Origin: Campylobacter concisus
GTDB taxonomy: Bacteria; Campylobacterota; Campylobacteria; Campylobacterales; Campylobacteraceae
Assembly: GCF_002913745.1 (NCBI RefSeq)
Contig: NZ_PPCG01000034.1
Span: 1 to 64,000 of the forward strand
Length of the DNA stretch: 64,000 nucleotides
Direction of reading: 5' to 3'
Below are positions 47,715 to 56,886 of the stretch, in pieces (position 1 is the first letter of the stretch; the number at the start of each line of letters is the position of its first letter). Under the pieces are notes generated by a model. It ran no database searches. It was given only the letters and a program-made list of their open reading frames with translations, and was not told the DNA's origin. The position numbers and the translations under genes were made by a program.

Positions 47715-49800
47715 ACCAAAAAATAAACCAAAACAAGAGGGCGAAACTACCGAGCAAACATCACTAGCAAGCAAAAGCGTGATAGATAACTTCTTTGCAG
47801 CAGAGCAAGCTGAAAATGAAGCGCATGCCGAGCCAAAGAGTCAAAATCCTCGCCCAAAAAAGCAAAGAAATAACAAAAATCAAAACAAAACTGGCGAAAA
47901 CAATAAACCAAAAGAGCAAAAACAGCAAAAAGAAAAGCCAAAACAAGAGCCAAAAGCTGAAGCTAAAAGCGAGACAAAAGAGCAAAAAGAAAAGCCTAAA
48001 AAGGCTAAAAAACCAAAGAAAAATTTACCCGCAAAGCTAAATGGCAACGAGCAGTGGCAACAAGATATCGCAAGCGCGATGGAGGCAAACAAAGCCACTC
48101 ACGAGCTAAGACTTGAGCCACTAAAGTATCTAAACTCAAGCGAGCATAAAATTCGCATAACTCCACTTGGCGGTCTTGGCGAGATCGGCGGCAATATGAC
48201 CGTCTTTGAGACCGAAACTAGCGCTATCATCGTTGATATCGGCATGAGCTTTCCAAGCGAGAGCATGCACGGCGTGGATATCCTCATCCCAGACTTTGAC
48301 TACGTTCGCAAGATAAAAGATAAGATAAAAGGTGTCATCATCACTCACGCACACGAGGATCACATCGGCGCGGTGCCTTATTTTTACAAAGAGTTTAAAT
48401 TTCCTATCTACGCCACACCGTTACCGCTTGGCATGATAAATAATAAATTTGAAGAGCACGGACTAAAACAAGAGCGTTCGCTCTTTAGATCGGTCGAAAA
48501 GAGAAAGCCTTATCTCATAGGTGACTTTGAGGTCGAGTGGATACACATCACCCACTCTATCATCGACGCCTCAGCACTTGCGATCACGACAAAGGCTGGC
48601 ACGATCATCCACACAGGCGACTTCAAGATAGACCACACGCCGATAGATGGCTACCCAACAGACCTTGGCAGACTAGCGTATTATGGCGAGCGTGGCGTGC
48701 TTTGTCTATTAAGCGATAGCACAAACAGCTACAAAGAGGGCTTTACGAAGAGCGAAAGTAGCGTTGGCAAGACCTTTGACGCGATATTTTCAAAGGCAAA
48801 AGGCCGCGTCATAATGAGCACATTTAGCTCAAACATCCACCGCGTCTATCAAGCGATCGAGTGGGGCTTAAAATACAACCGCAAAGTCTGTGTCATCGGC
48901 AGATCAATGGAGCGAAATTTATACACTGCGATGGAGCTTGGCTATATCAAGCTTGATAAGAAAATTTTTATCGATGCAAACGAGGTTGGTAAATTTAAAG
49001 ATGACGAGGTACTTATCGTCACTACTGGCTCTCAGGGCGAGACCATGAGTGCGCTTTACCGCATGGCGACAGATGAGCACAAATATATAAAGATAAAGCC
49101 GACCGATCAGATCATAATCAGCTCAAAAGCGATCCCAGGCAACGAAAACAGCGTCTCAACGGTGCTAAATTTCTTACTAAAATCAGGCGCGAGCGTCGCC
49201 TACCAAGACTTTAGCGAGATCCACGTCAGCGGTCACGCAGCGCAAGAAGAGCAAAAGCTGATGCTTCGCCTCATAAAACCAAAATTTTTCTTGCCGGTGC
49301 ATGGCGAGTACAACCACATCGCAAAGCACAAAGAGACGGCCATTAGCTGTGGTGTGGATGAGCGAAATATCTATCTAATGAGCGACGGCGATCAGATGGA
49401 GGTTTGTCAAAAGTACCTAAAACGTGTAAAAACTGTAAAAACTGGCAAAGTCTTCATAGACAATCAAATAAATAAACAAATCGCGGACGACGTCGTCATC
49501 GACAGACAAAATCTAGCTGAAGCAGGTGTCGTCATGATAATCGCTCAAATTTCACGTCACGGCGCAAAGCTCATCAACAAACCTCGCGTCATCAGCTACG
49601 GACTTGTGGGCGACAAGCAAGACGCCGAGTTTAGAAAAGAGATGGAGGGCGTGCTAGAGCAATACCTAAGCAACGTCAAAGAGGAGCTTTTGAAAGATAG
49701 CAGACTACTCGAGTCACAGGTGCGCCAAGTGATCAGAAAGCACATATTTAGAAAGGTCAAAAAGTACCCAACTATCGTGCCGATCATCTATATAATGTAA
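47647..49800 (+). CDS. rnj: Ribonuclease J
   Basis: 717 residues. Residues about 1-130 form a disordered extension rich in Lys, Gln, Asn and Glu, as seen in RNase J of Helicobacter. Then comes the metallo-beta-lactamase/beta-CASP nuclease: VDIGMSFPSE, the metal-binding THAHEDHIGAVPYF, IHTGDFKID, TGSQGETMSAL, and HVSGHAAQEE. It combines endo- and 5'-3' exonuclease activity and governs mRNA decay, typically in complex with an RNA helicase. It starts inside rsmA with AAAGGAAG before the ATG. Confidence 0.95.
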   Translation: MNDKNEEKVVTNQSKNNKRRRFRPKNKPKQEGETTEQTSLASKSVIDNFFAAEQAENEAHAEPKSQNPRPKKQRNNKNQNKTGENNKPKEQKQQKEKPKQEPKAEAKSETKEQKEKPKKAKKPKKNLPAKLNGNEQWQQDIASAMEANKATHELRLEPLKYLNSSEHKIRITPLGGLGEIGGNMTVFETETSAIIVDIGMSFPSESMHGVDILIPDFDYVRKIKDKIKGVIITHAHEDHIGAVPYFYKEFKFPIYATPLPLGMINNKFEEHGLKQERSLFRSVEKRKPYLIGDFEVEWIHITHSIIDASALAITTKAGTIIHTGDFKIDHTPIDGYPTDLGRLAYYGERGVLCLLSDSTNSYKEGFTKSESSVGKTFDAIFSKAKGRVIMSTFSSNIHRVYQAIEWGLKYNRKVCVIGRSMERNLYTAMELGYIKLDKKIFIDANEVGKFKDDEVLIVTTGSQGETMSALYRMATDEHKYIKIKPTDQIIISSKAIPGNENSVSTVLNFLLKSGASVAYQDFSEIHVSGHAAQEEQKLMLRLIKPKFFLPVHGEYNHIAKHKETAISCGVDERNIYLMSDGDQMEVCQKYLKRVKTVKTGKVFIDNQINKQIADDVVIDRQNLAEAGVVMIIAQISRHGAKLINKPRVISYGLVGDKQDAEFRKEMEGVLEQYLSNVKEELLKDSRLLESQVRQVIRKHIFRKVKKYPTIVPIIYIM

Positions 49801-49809
49801 GGAAAATTT

Positions 49810-50763
49810 ATGCAAAAAGCCAACCAAATCGCCGCTGAAGTCTTAGAGATAGAAGCAAACGAGCTTTTAAGACACGCTAAAAGCGTAGAGATAGAAGATG
49901 CTGTAAATTTGATATATAACGCAAAGGGCAAAGTCATAGTAACAGGCGTGGGCAAGAGCGGTCACGTGGGCGCAAAGATCGCTGCCACGCTTGCAAGTAC
50001 TGGCACGCCAAGCTTTTTCTTGCATCCGACAGAGGCCATGCATGGAGATCTGGGCATGATAGAAAAAGACGACATCTTGTTAGCCATTAGTTTTAGTGGC
50101 GAGAGCGATGAGCTTATCAAAATTTTGCCTCATGTAAAGCGCTTTGGCGTAAAAATAGTCGCCATGGCAAGAAGCAAGACAAGCTCGCTTGGTAAATTTA
50201 GCGACGCTTTTATAGATATAAATGTAGAAAAAGAGGCATGCCCACTAAATGCCGCCCCAACAGCATCAACCACGCTAACGTTAGCTCTTGGCGATGCGTT
50301 AGCTGTTTGTTTGATGCAAAAAAGGGGCTTTAAAAAAGAGGACTTTGCAAATTTTCATCCAGGTGGCAGCCTTGGCAAGAGGCTATTTTTAAAGGTCAAA
50401 GATGTGATGAGAAGCGAAAATTTACCGATAGTCCGCTGGAATGCAACCCTAAAAAGTGCGATCGATACGATGACGCATGGCAAGCTTGGCACGGTTTTAA
50501 TAGTCGGTAAAGATGGCGTGCTAGACGCTCTTTTAAGTGATGGCGATCTTAGGCGCGCGCTTATGAGAGAGGACTTTGACCTAGACGAGCCAGCGATGAA
50601 ATTTGCAACCTTGCATCCAAAAGAGATAAACGACAAAGAGATGTTAGCCGTAGATGCGTTAGCTTTAATAGAAAAGTATAAAATTCAGCTTCTAGCTGTC
50701 GTAGAAAATGGCGTGCCCGTGGGTGTTTTACACATCCATGACCTTGCAAATTTAGGACTATAA
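49810..50763 (+). CDS. kdsD: Arabinose-5-phosphate isomerase (KpsF/GutQ)
   Basis: 317 residues. An N-terminal SIS domain (VIVTGVGKSGHVGAKIAATLAS, FFLHPTEAMHGDLGMI) is followed by two CBS domains (about 200-315). It interconverts ribulose-5-P and arabinose-5-P, the first step to KDO for LPS. It lies 9 bases after RNase J and 1 base before rluB. Confidence 0.93.
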   Translation: MQKANQIAAEVLEIEANELLRHAKSVEIEDAVNLIYNAKGKVIVTGVGKSGHVGAKIAATLASTGTPSFFLHPTEAMHGDLGMIEKDDILLAISFSGESDELIKILPHVKRFGVKIVAMARSKTSSLGKFSDAFIDINVEKEACPLNAAPTASTTLTLALGDALAVCLMQKRGFKKEDFANFHPGGSLGKRLFLKVKDVMRSENLPIVRWNATLKSAIDTMTHGKLGTVLIVGKDGVLDALLSDGDLRRALMREDFDLDEPAMKFATLHPKEINDKEMLAVDALALIEKYKIQLLAVVENGVPVGVLHIHDLANLGL

Positions 50764-50764
50764 A

Positions 50765-51538
50765 ATGGAAAAAACAAGACTAAATAAATTTATCTCGCAT
50801 AACACAAACTACTCACGCCGTGAGGCAGATGAGCTGATAAAAGCTGGCAAGGTTAGCATAGCAGGACGCGTGGTTAGCGACCTTGCTACAAGCGTGGATG
50901 AAGATGACAAAGTGCGTATAAATGGCCGTTTGATAAAGCTAAAAAAGGAATTTACCGTTATCGTTTATCACAAACAAAAGGGCGAGCTAGTTAGCAAAAA
51001 AGATGACCGTGGACGAAAAACGATATATGACACGTTAGATAAGAAATTTGCAAAATTTGTTAGCGTGGGACGCTTAGACTACGCAAGCGAGGGGCTACTT
51101 TTACTAACTGACGCTCCAGCGATCGCCACAGCGCTAATGAATAGCGATCTAGAGCGCGAATACTACCTAAAGGTAAAAGGCGAAGTGACAAAAGAGGTGA
51201 TAGAGGCGATGACAAATGGCTTTTTCGCCAAGGACGCCACCAAAGGCGCGCACGCAAAAACCACTATAAAATCAATGGAATTTAAGCCATTTCTAGCCTA
51301 CAAGGTCTTTGGCTCAAGCGGTGGCTACACAAAACTAAAGGTCATCATCAACGAGGGTCAAAACAGGGAGCTACGCCGCTTCTTTGGCTACTTTGACCTT
51401 GAAGTGATGGACCTAAAACGTGTTAGCTTTGGACGCGTTAGCCTTGATATGCTAAAGCCTGGCAAATGGCGATACTTCGAAAATAGCGAATACGAAGACT
51501 TAAGAGACTTTTTGAAAGTTAATAACGTTAGATACTAA
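50765..51538 (+). CDS. rluB: RsuA-family rRNA pseudouridine synthase
   Basis: 257 residues with an N-terminal S4 domain (TRLNKFISHNTNYSRREADELI) and the RsuA/RluB catalytic motif VGRLDYASEGLLLLT with the active Asp; NEGQNRELRRFFGYF follows. It is probably RluB acting on 23S rRNA, but RluE/RluF-like specificity cannot be excluded. The start follows the kdsD stop at once. Confidence 0.85.
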   Translation: MEKTRLNKFISHNTNYSRREADELIKAGKVSIAGRVVSDLATSVDEDDKVRINGRLIKLKKEFTVIVYHKQKGELVSKKDDRGRKTIYDTLDKKFAKFVSVGRLDYASEGLLLLTDAPAIATALMNSDLEREYYLKVKGEVTKEVIEAMTNGFFAKDATKGAHAKTTIKSMEFKPFLAYKVFGSSGGYTKLKVIINEGQNRELRRFFGYFDLEVMDLKRVSFGRVSLDMLKPGKWRYFENSEYEDLRDFLKVNNVRY

Positions 51539-51595
51539 CATCAGGCTTGTTTCTATAACAAAGAGGCAAGCTAAATTTATAAAAATGAATAAGAA

Positions 51596-52426
51596 ATGAA
51601 AAAGATTGTTCTTTTATCCATGATATCACTAACTACCAGCTTTTGCGAGGATCTTTTTAAACTTGGGCTTGAGGCTTATAATAAAGGCGAGTTTGATAAA
51701 GCTGCCAAGCAATGGCAAAGAGGTTGTAATGATGGAAATATTGATAGTTGCACTAATTTAGGAACTTTATATGAAAACGGTCAAGGTGTGGCGCAGGACT
51801 ATAATAAAGCAGCCGCCTTGTATAAACACGCTTGTGATAGTAAAGATGCTATTGGTTGCTATAATCTAGGTGGTTTTTATGAAAGAGGACAAGGAGTAGA
51901 GCAAGACTATACCAAAGCTGTCAAACTATACAAAAAAGCTTGTGATGGCAATGTTGCCCAAGCCTACCATAATTTGGGAGTTTTATATATAAACGGTCAT
52001 GGCGTAGAGAAAGACTATTATAAAGCAGCTCAATTATGGCAAAAAGCTTGCAGTGACAAATATAGCACTAGCTGTTACAATTTAGGGATTTTATACAATA
52101 TTGGTCAAGGTGTAAAACAAGACTATTATAAAGCAGCCGATCTATACAAACAAGCTTGTGATGATGGAGTTAGTGATAGCTGTTCTAGTTTAGGAATTTT
52201 ATATGAAAACGGTCAAGGTGTAAAACAAGACTACAGTAAATCAGTAGAATTGTATAAAAAAGCTTGCAATAATGGATACAATCGCGGTTGTTTTAATTTA
52301 GGAGCTTTTTATCTAAAAGGCAAAGGCGCAAAACAAGACTATCACATAGCAAAAGAATATTTTGATAAGGCTTGCAAATTAGGGTTTCAATCAGGATGCG
52401 ATTTTTACAAAAAATTAAACAAATAG
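51596..52426 (+). CDS. Exported Sel1-repeat protein
   Basis: 276 residues. A signal peptide (MKKIVLLSMISLTTSFC) precedes seven 36-residue Sel1-like repeats of the form A..LY..AC..G...GC.NLG.LY..GQGV.QDY, each with paired Cys spaced for disulfides as in Helicobacter cysteine-rich (Hcp) proteins. Such proteins are periplasmic or secreted scaffolds. The DNA is more AT-rich than its neighbours. A related protein lies at 56886-57710 in the mcc cluster. Confidence 0.85.
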   Translation: MKKIVLLSMISLTTSFCEDLFKLGLEAYNKGEFDKAAKQWQRGCNDGNIDSCTNLGTLYENGQGVAQDYNKAAALYKHACDSKDAIGCYNLGGFYERGQGVEQDYTKAVKLYKKACDGNVAQAYHNLGVLYINGHGVEKDYYKAAQLWQKACSDKYSTSCYNLGILYNIGQGVKQDYYKAADLYKQACDDGVSDSCSSLGILYENGQGVKQDYSKSVELYKKACNNGYNRGCFNLGAFYLKGKGAKQDYHIAKEYFDKACKLGFQSGCDFYKKLNK

Positions 52427-52462
52427 CGCCTTGATACCAAAAACAACCTAGTAAGCTCTAAC

Positions 52463-52485
52463 AAATTTAGAGCTTCTCTAAATTT
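52463..52485. terminator. Bidirectional terminator between Sel1 gene and the mcc-side cluster
   Basis: A perfect 10-bp stem AAATTTAGAG/CTCTAAATTT with a 3-base loop; it overlaps the stop codon of the minus-strand gene at 52484. Confidence 0.75.
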
Positions 52486-52993
52486 ATATCCTATTTTCTG
52501 AAAGTAGGATGTTTATATATGGGTTTATGAGCGTTTCGCCGCGTGCTGCGTAGAGCAAGACCTCTTTAAAGTAGTTGTCGTTTATGCCGTAAGTGTGAAA
52601 CTCATACGCCCCTATGCCGTATCCCATCGGCGTAATATCGACCCTCGAGTACCAGGCATTTTGCGCTGGGATGTAGCGGTTTGTATCTCTTGAATAGACA
52701 TATAACTTGATCTTATCTTTACTCTTTTGCCCCATATACCAGATGAAAGAATTTGTGATGTCGTTAAAGAAGTAGATGTCGCCATTTGGCATGATCGCCT
52801 GAGCTGTGTCGTTGTTATCAGCGATGAGCGTCCTGCTCTCATAACATATAAATTTATTTGGCGTAAGCTGCTCTATGGGCTCAGACTTGCCGTTATTTAG
52901 GACTAAAATTTTATCGTCGCTTATGTCGGCATTATAGGCGAGCACGGCTAAAACTAGAGCTAGCAAACAAAGAGAAAAAATTTGCTTTATCAA
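52484..52993 (-). CDS. Exported protein, possibly NosL-like
   Basis: 169 residues with an N-terminal hydrophobic segment (about 5-22). NKFICYESRTLI and AIMPNGDIYFFNDITNSFIWY recall the NosL pattern (a Cys/Met site followed by a strand with D-x-x-x-F-F), but only one Cys of the usual set is present, so the assignment is weak. Last gene of the minus-strand cluster; its ATG overlaps the preceding gene by 4 bases. Confidence 0.45.
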   Translation of the reverse strand: MIKQIFSLCLLALVLAVLAYNADISDDKILVLNNGKSEPIEQLTPNKFICYESRTLIADNNDTAQAIMPNGDIYFFNDITNSFIWYMGQKSKDKIKLYVYSRDTNRYIPAQNAWYSRVDITPMGYGIGAYEFHTYGINDNYFKEVLLYAARGETLINPYINILLSENRI

Positions 52994-53943
52994 AATAAAA
53001 ATCCTCTTAACAAATAGTATTTAAGCACGTAAAGTGAGCATATCAGCACGCAAACACTTAGCCAGATCGATGAAAATTTAAGCTTGTGTGAGTAGTTTGT
53101 CTTTGTGATGATCTCCACAAGATATGGCATGAGGCCGTAAAAAATGCCCAAAAACAAAGTGCCCCAGATGAGGTAGCCAACGTAAAAATAGTCGCTTCTT
53201 AGCATGCAGTATGGGCACTTGTGATTTGGCTGCTCATAAACATAAAGGCCAAAAAAGTAGGTGATAGCGTAGTAGCTAAGCACTAAAAATAGCAAATTTG
53301 CCACGAAGCTTGCCATGCTTTGCTTTAAGAAATTTAGCACCAAAATGACAAAAAATAGCACGAAAAATGCACTCACTAAGCCAAAATTTGTATAACCAAA
53401 TGGCAGCTTTGGAGCCTGAAAAGTGACCGAGCAGCAAAAGACTGGCACTTTTAGCGGGATATTATAAAAAAACGAAATTTCTATGCCAAGCTCTATTAGT
53501 ATCATCACAAAAAGGCAGATGAAAATGGCATATTTTTTCTTTAGATATGGGAAATTTAGAGCCTGCAAGTCGAGTTTATTTATAACCAGCCAGATGCCAA
53601 GCCCAAAGATCAGCAAAATTTTAGTGAGCATCAAGATGCCACCAAATTTATTTGAGCCGATCACGCCAGCTGAGCACATAGCCCCTGGCACGATGTCAGA
53701 GAGCTCATTTAGACAAAGTGCGAAAAATATAAACAAAACGATCTTTGTGCAGACACTAAAGAGCAAGATCGTATTTACAAGATAGTTTTGCTTTTCAAGT
53801 GAGTATTGAAGCGATGTTAGCGCGTTATAGTCCCACGATCTTACTATCCTAACGACGTAAAATAGCGAAATGCTCATCAAAACTAACAGCACAAACTCCG
53901 CTAACAAAAAGGCGATAACGGCGTTTGATAAAAATACGCTCAT
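52990..53943 (-). CDS. Polytopic membrane protein with Cys motifs
   Basis: 317 residues with about nine TM helices. Striking features are FCCSVTF (about 166-172) and HKCPYCML (about 237-244), and a Cys in GAMCSAGV. Paired Cys at membrane loops suit metal (copper) or thiol chemistry. I do not recognise the family. It overlaps both neighbours by 4 bases, so it belongs firmly with the ABC transporter and the NosL genes. Confidence 0.6.
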   Translation of the reverse strand: MSVFLSNAVIAFLLAEFVLLVLMSISLFYVVRIVRSWDYNALTSLQYSLEKQNYLVNTILLFSVCTKIVLFIFFALCLNELSDIVPGAMCSAGVIGSNKFGGILMLTKILLIFGLGIWLVINKLDLQALNFPYLKKKYAIFICLFVMILIELGIEISFFYNIPLKVPVFCCSVTFQAPKLPFGYTNFGLVSAFFVLFFVILVLNFLKQSMASFVANLLFLVLSYYAITYFFGLYVYEQPNHKCPYCMLRSDYFYVGYLIWGTLFLGIFYGLMPYLVEIITKTNYSHKLKFSSIWLSVCVLICSLYVLKYYLLRGFLF

Positions 53944-54608
53944 ACTATCTCTCCGTTTTGTAAGCTAACTACCCTATCTGTAGCGCCTAGCTCGTCAAAA
54001 ATGCTATCGTGAGTCGCGACTATGACACTTTTTTTAAGTGCTTTAAAAGACTCTAGCAAACTTAAAAATGCACGCGCATTTTGCCTATCTAAATTTGCCG
54101 TTGGCTCATCAGCCAAAATGATATCAGCGTCCATTGATAAAGCCCTAGCCACCGCACATCTTTGACGTTCGCCACCGCTTAAATTTGATACATTTTCATC
54201 TCTTTTGTGTGAGATATTTGCAAGCTCAAGAGCCTTTTTTATCATCTCTTCACGCACATTTGCCTTGAAATTTGTTAGAGCAAACGGAGCTAACAAATTT
54301 TCATAGACACTTAAGCCCTCGATGAGGTTAAAATTTTGAAAGACAAGCCCAAGCCTTTTGTGCCTAAAGTCAGAGCAAAATGCGTCAGGCAGCTTTGCTA
54401 TGTTAGTGCCGTCTATCAAAATCTCTCCGCTAGTTGGCTTTTGAAGCAGGGCTATGAGCGAGAGTAGGGTGCTTTTACCACTTCCGCTAACGCCTTTTAG
54501 TATCACTAACTCGCCGTTATTAACGTCTAAATTTATATTTTTTAGAGCGCAAAACTCGTTTTGTTTGCCTTGGTTATAAACTAGGCTAACGCCTCTTATA
54601 TTTATCAT
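53940..54608 (-). CDS. ABC transporter ATPase (LolD/MacB type)
   Basis: 222 residues with Walker A GVSGSGKSTL (about 39-48), Q-loop LVFQNFNLIEGLSV, signature NLSGGERQRCAVARAL, Walker B IILADEPTANLD and switch His ATHD. It matches the LolD/MacB/FtsE class, which works with FtsX-like permeases. The adjacent permease (54605) overlaps it by 4 bases. In this cluster it may supply copper, sulfur or a maturation factor to the periplasm; that is inference. Confidence 0.88.
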   Translation of the reverse strand: MINIRGVSLVYNQGKQNEFCALKNINLDVNNGELVILKGVSGSGKSTLLSLIALLQKPTSGEILIDGTNIAKLPDAFCSDFRHKRLGLVFQNFNLIEGLSVYENLLAPFALTNFKANVREEMIKKALELANISHKRDENVSNLSGGERQRCAVARALSMDADIILADEPTANLDRQNARAFLSLLESFKALKKSVIVATHDSIFDELGATDRVVSLQNGEIV

Positions 54609-55714
54609 TTTAGCCCCTCATTTATGTCGCCACACGCCACACGCCACGATGGGATAAGGACAAATGCCAAAAATGGTATGACGCCAAAGACAAAGATCAA
54701 AAAGAGCTTATCAAACTCCAAAATAGGCGTGAAATTTGTAAAATTTAAAAGCTCATCGCCTAAAAATATCCCCTTTAAAAAAGGAGCATTTAAAACAAAT
54801 ACAAAGAGGTAAGCTAACATAACGCCAAGCAAAAAGGCGCTAACGCTAACGATGAAATTTTGTATAAATTTTAAAAAAATGATCTCTTTTATACTAAAGC
54901 CGATGCTTCGCAAAATGGCTATCTCACGCTTTTTGCTGCCATAAGCAAGTGAAATTTGGTTTTTAAGCAGCACGAAAAATATTAGCATAACGCTAACATA
55001 GATGCTCATAAAAATTCCGCCCTTATAGTAGTAAAGATGCCTAATGTTTGCCACCTCATCTTCTATGCTAATGGCAAATGAGTTTGGATATAAATTCTCT
55101 ATCTTTAAAGCCACTTGGCTGATCTCTTCGCTATTTGGCACATCGACATAGAGCTTTGTGTATTCTTCATCTTTTAAATTTAAGATAGCCCTTAGCGTTT
55201 TTGGATGCAAAAATATCGCGTTATTTGTGATAAGAGCGCTTTGTTTTGGCATGGTTTTTAATATCTTTACTGGTATCATGCGCTCTTCTGTTAAGAAGTT
55301 AAAGCTCTCATCGTAGTAAAGCTCGTTCATAGCAGCTTTTACGCCCTCGCCAACGATCATCTCGTCCTCTTTCAAACTATCATCCTCATATAGATGAAAC
55401 CAGACGCGCTTTTGCACGAAGTAGTACTCCCCATCAACCACACCCCTAACGTCAGCCACGCCATCGATCTTTGAGATGTCGTAGATGTAGCCAGGGTGCA
55501 TGAGGTCTCTTTTGCCAGCACGAAAGGCGCTAACAACGATGCTTGATCTATCTTTTACTAAACTTATGAGATCATGCTGGATAGAGCCAGAGATGAAAAG
55601 CACCGAGCTTAGCACAAAGATAATGAGCGCAAAGAGGCAAAAGCTAAAAAGGTGGTCCTTTTTGTCTTTAAAAAGCAAGATCACGGCGTAGTTTATGAAA
55701 TTTCTACTTATCAT
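54605..55714 (-). CDS. FtsX-like ABC transporter permease
   Basis: 370 residues with four TM helices: one near the N-terminus (about 22-44) and three at the C-terminus (about 235-255, 285-312, 338-358) around a large periplasmic domain, as in MacB/LolC/FtsX permeases. Residues 260-275 (SKKREIAILRSIGFSIKEII) form the coupling motif typical of the family. I chose the ATG at 55714 with AAAGGG upstream; a TTG at 55720 is possible. It overlaps the preceding small gene. Confidence 0.85.
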   Translation of the reverse strand: MISRNFINYAVILLFKDKKDHLFSFCLFALIIFVLSSVLFISGSIQHDLISLVKDRSSIVVSAFRAGKRDLMHPGYIYDISKIDGVADVRGVVDGEYYFVQKRVWFHLYEDDSLKEDEMIVGEGVKAAMNELYYDESFNFLTEERMIPVKILKTMPKQSALITNNAIFLHPKTLRAILNLKDEEYTKLYVDVPNSEEISQVALKIENLYPNSFAISIEDEVANIRHLYYYKGGIFMSIYVSVMLIFFVLLKNQISLAYGSKKREIAILRSIGFSIKEIIFLKFIQNFIVSVSAFLLGVMLAYLFVFVLNAPFLKGIFLGDELLNFTNFTPILEFDKLFLIFVFGVIPFLAFVLIPSWRVACGDINEGLK

Positions 55715-55889
55715 AGACAAAGCCCTTTTGCTCTTTTAGGCTAAAGCTAGAAGCTAGATTTGCCCTTGTTATCTTTGAAATTTCTCTTAGCTCATCTTGC
55801 TTTGCTTTGTGGTCAAAGCTAAGGTAGTGCGCCGCTAAAAGCGTGTATGAGAGTCCAAAAAATAACGCCAAAAATGCTAAAAATTTCAC
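55704..55889 (-). CDS. Small protein with N-terminal signal anchor
   Basis: 61 residues; hydrophobic MKFLAFLALFFGLSYTLLAA then a charged helix. Its start is one base from the end of the NosL-type gene and its end overlaps the permease start, so its place between the two is surely functional in translation. The family is unknown. Confidence 0.6.
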   Translation of the reverse strand: MKFLAFLALFFGLSYTLLAAHYLSFDHKAKQDELREISKITRANLASSFSLKEQKGFVYDK

Positions 55890-55890
55890 T

Positions 55891-56349
55891 TTATTTACCA
55901 GTAAATGTCTTTATCTCGTCAAATTTTATGACACCTTTGCCAGCGTGATCTTTCATAAAGCTCTTGGCCTTTGCTTCGTCTTTAAACGGGATAAACTCCT
56001 CGCCCATCGGTCCAAAAACGTTTGAGCCATGAACGTAAAACGCCTCTTTTGCATCAAGCTTTTCAAGCGTGTAATAATCACTCACGTAAGCCTCTTTCAC
56101 CACCTCATCAGCAAAGTAAAAGTGCGCCATATCTTTTACGCCGTCAAAGTAATAATCCTTGCCACCAGCTTTGATAAGCGTCGCCCACTGCTTGTTTTTT
56201 ATAGGCATGCCACACACCGCACATCTTGCATCCTTTGGTAGCTCGATGCGCTCTTTTGCCCCTTTATAGGCGTTTATGTTTGCATCACTCGTCAAATTTC
56301 CAGCCCATAAGGCAAAAACTGCGCTAAGCAACAAAGCTATAAATTTCAT
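55891..56349 (-). CDS. mccL: NosL-family copper chaperone, MccL-like
   Basis: 152 residues with a signal peptide (cleavage near WAG) and the NosL pattern: CAVCGMPIKNKQWATLI (about 43-59), DYYFDGVKDMAHFYF, and a C-terminal AKSFMKDH. NosL binds Cu(I) and delivers it to nitrous oxide reductase. There is no nosZ here, but sulfite reductase MccA of Wolinella is a haem-copper enzyme and its cluster contains the NosL-like MccL, so this is the likely copper supplier for MccA. The start overlaps the preceding gene by 4 bases. Confidence 0.8.
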   Translation of the reverse strand: MKFIALLLSAVFALWAGNLTSDANINAYKGAKERIELPKDARCAVCGMPIKNKQWATLIKAGGKDYYFDGVKDMAHFYFADEVVKEAYVSDYYTLEKLDAKEAFYVHGSNVFGPMGEEFIPFKDEAKAKSFMKDHAGKGVIKFDEIKTFTGK

Positions 56350-56886
56350 CTTATCTCCTTTAGTTTCTCTTTTTCTAACTCACCCTTTTCATAGAGTTTT
56401 TTTAACATCTCATCATCAAAGTCTATCTCGTAGTAGCCCTTTACAAACTCGCTAAATTTATCAAACTCATCAAAGGCATAGCCAAGCAGCCAGCGTCCGC
56501 CGTTATTGCCACCGACTAAATTTTGATGCTCCGTCCCGTCATACCAGATAAAAAAGGTCGTCTGCTCTATCTCATCTGACAAGAAGTAAGAGCGAAATTT
56601 AGCAGCCTCGCCACTATAAATTTGCTCTACCACGCTTTTGTCTGCTGTGCTAAGCGAATTTAGCTCATTTTCATGGTCAAACCCTCTAACAAGCACCGCC
56701 TCACGCGTAAATATCACATCGAGCAGATCGCCCTGCCCGTTATCTACCACGTATCTTAGGCTATTTTCATCCTCTTTTTTAGAAATAAAGCCTTAGATAC
56801 TCTTCATCTGGCTCTAAAAAGGCACTATCAAGCACATATAGCGCCTCTAGGCTTGCTTGCATGTTACCCCAGTTTTTAAAACTCAT
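56346..56886 (-). pseudogene. Frameshifted gene of unknown family
   Basis: An ATG at 56886 (overlapping the Sel1 stop in TGATG) opens a frame reading MSFKNWGNMQASLEALYVLD to LYF, where it hits a TAA. The coding character continues one frame over as KKEDENSLRYVVDNGQGD and runs to a stop at 56346. One surplus base near 56781-56790, just beside a run of six A, explains the break. So it is a frameshifted gene, a slippage site or a sequencing error. The full product would be about 179 residues, soluble and acidic. No family recognised. Confidence 0.6.

Noticed and set aside
52441-52490. Repeated AAATTTAGAG and CTAAATTT words as possible CRISPR or dispersed repeats.
   Set aside because: They form single terminator hairpins and AAATTT words are common throughout the window; no regular spacing exists.
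55891-56349. Nitrous oxide reductase (nos) locus, suggested by the NosL-family gene.
   Set aside because: No nosZ, nosD, nosF or nosY genes are present; the neighbours are mcc genes.
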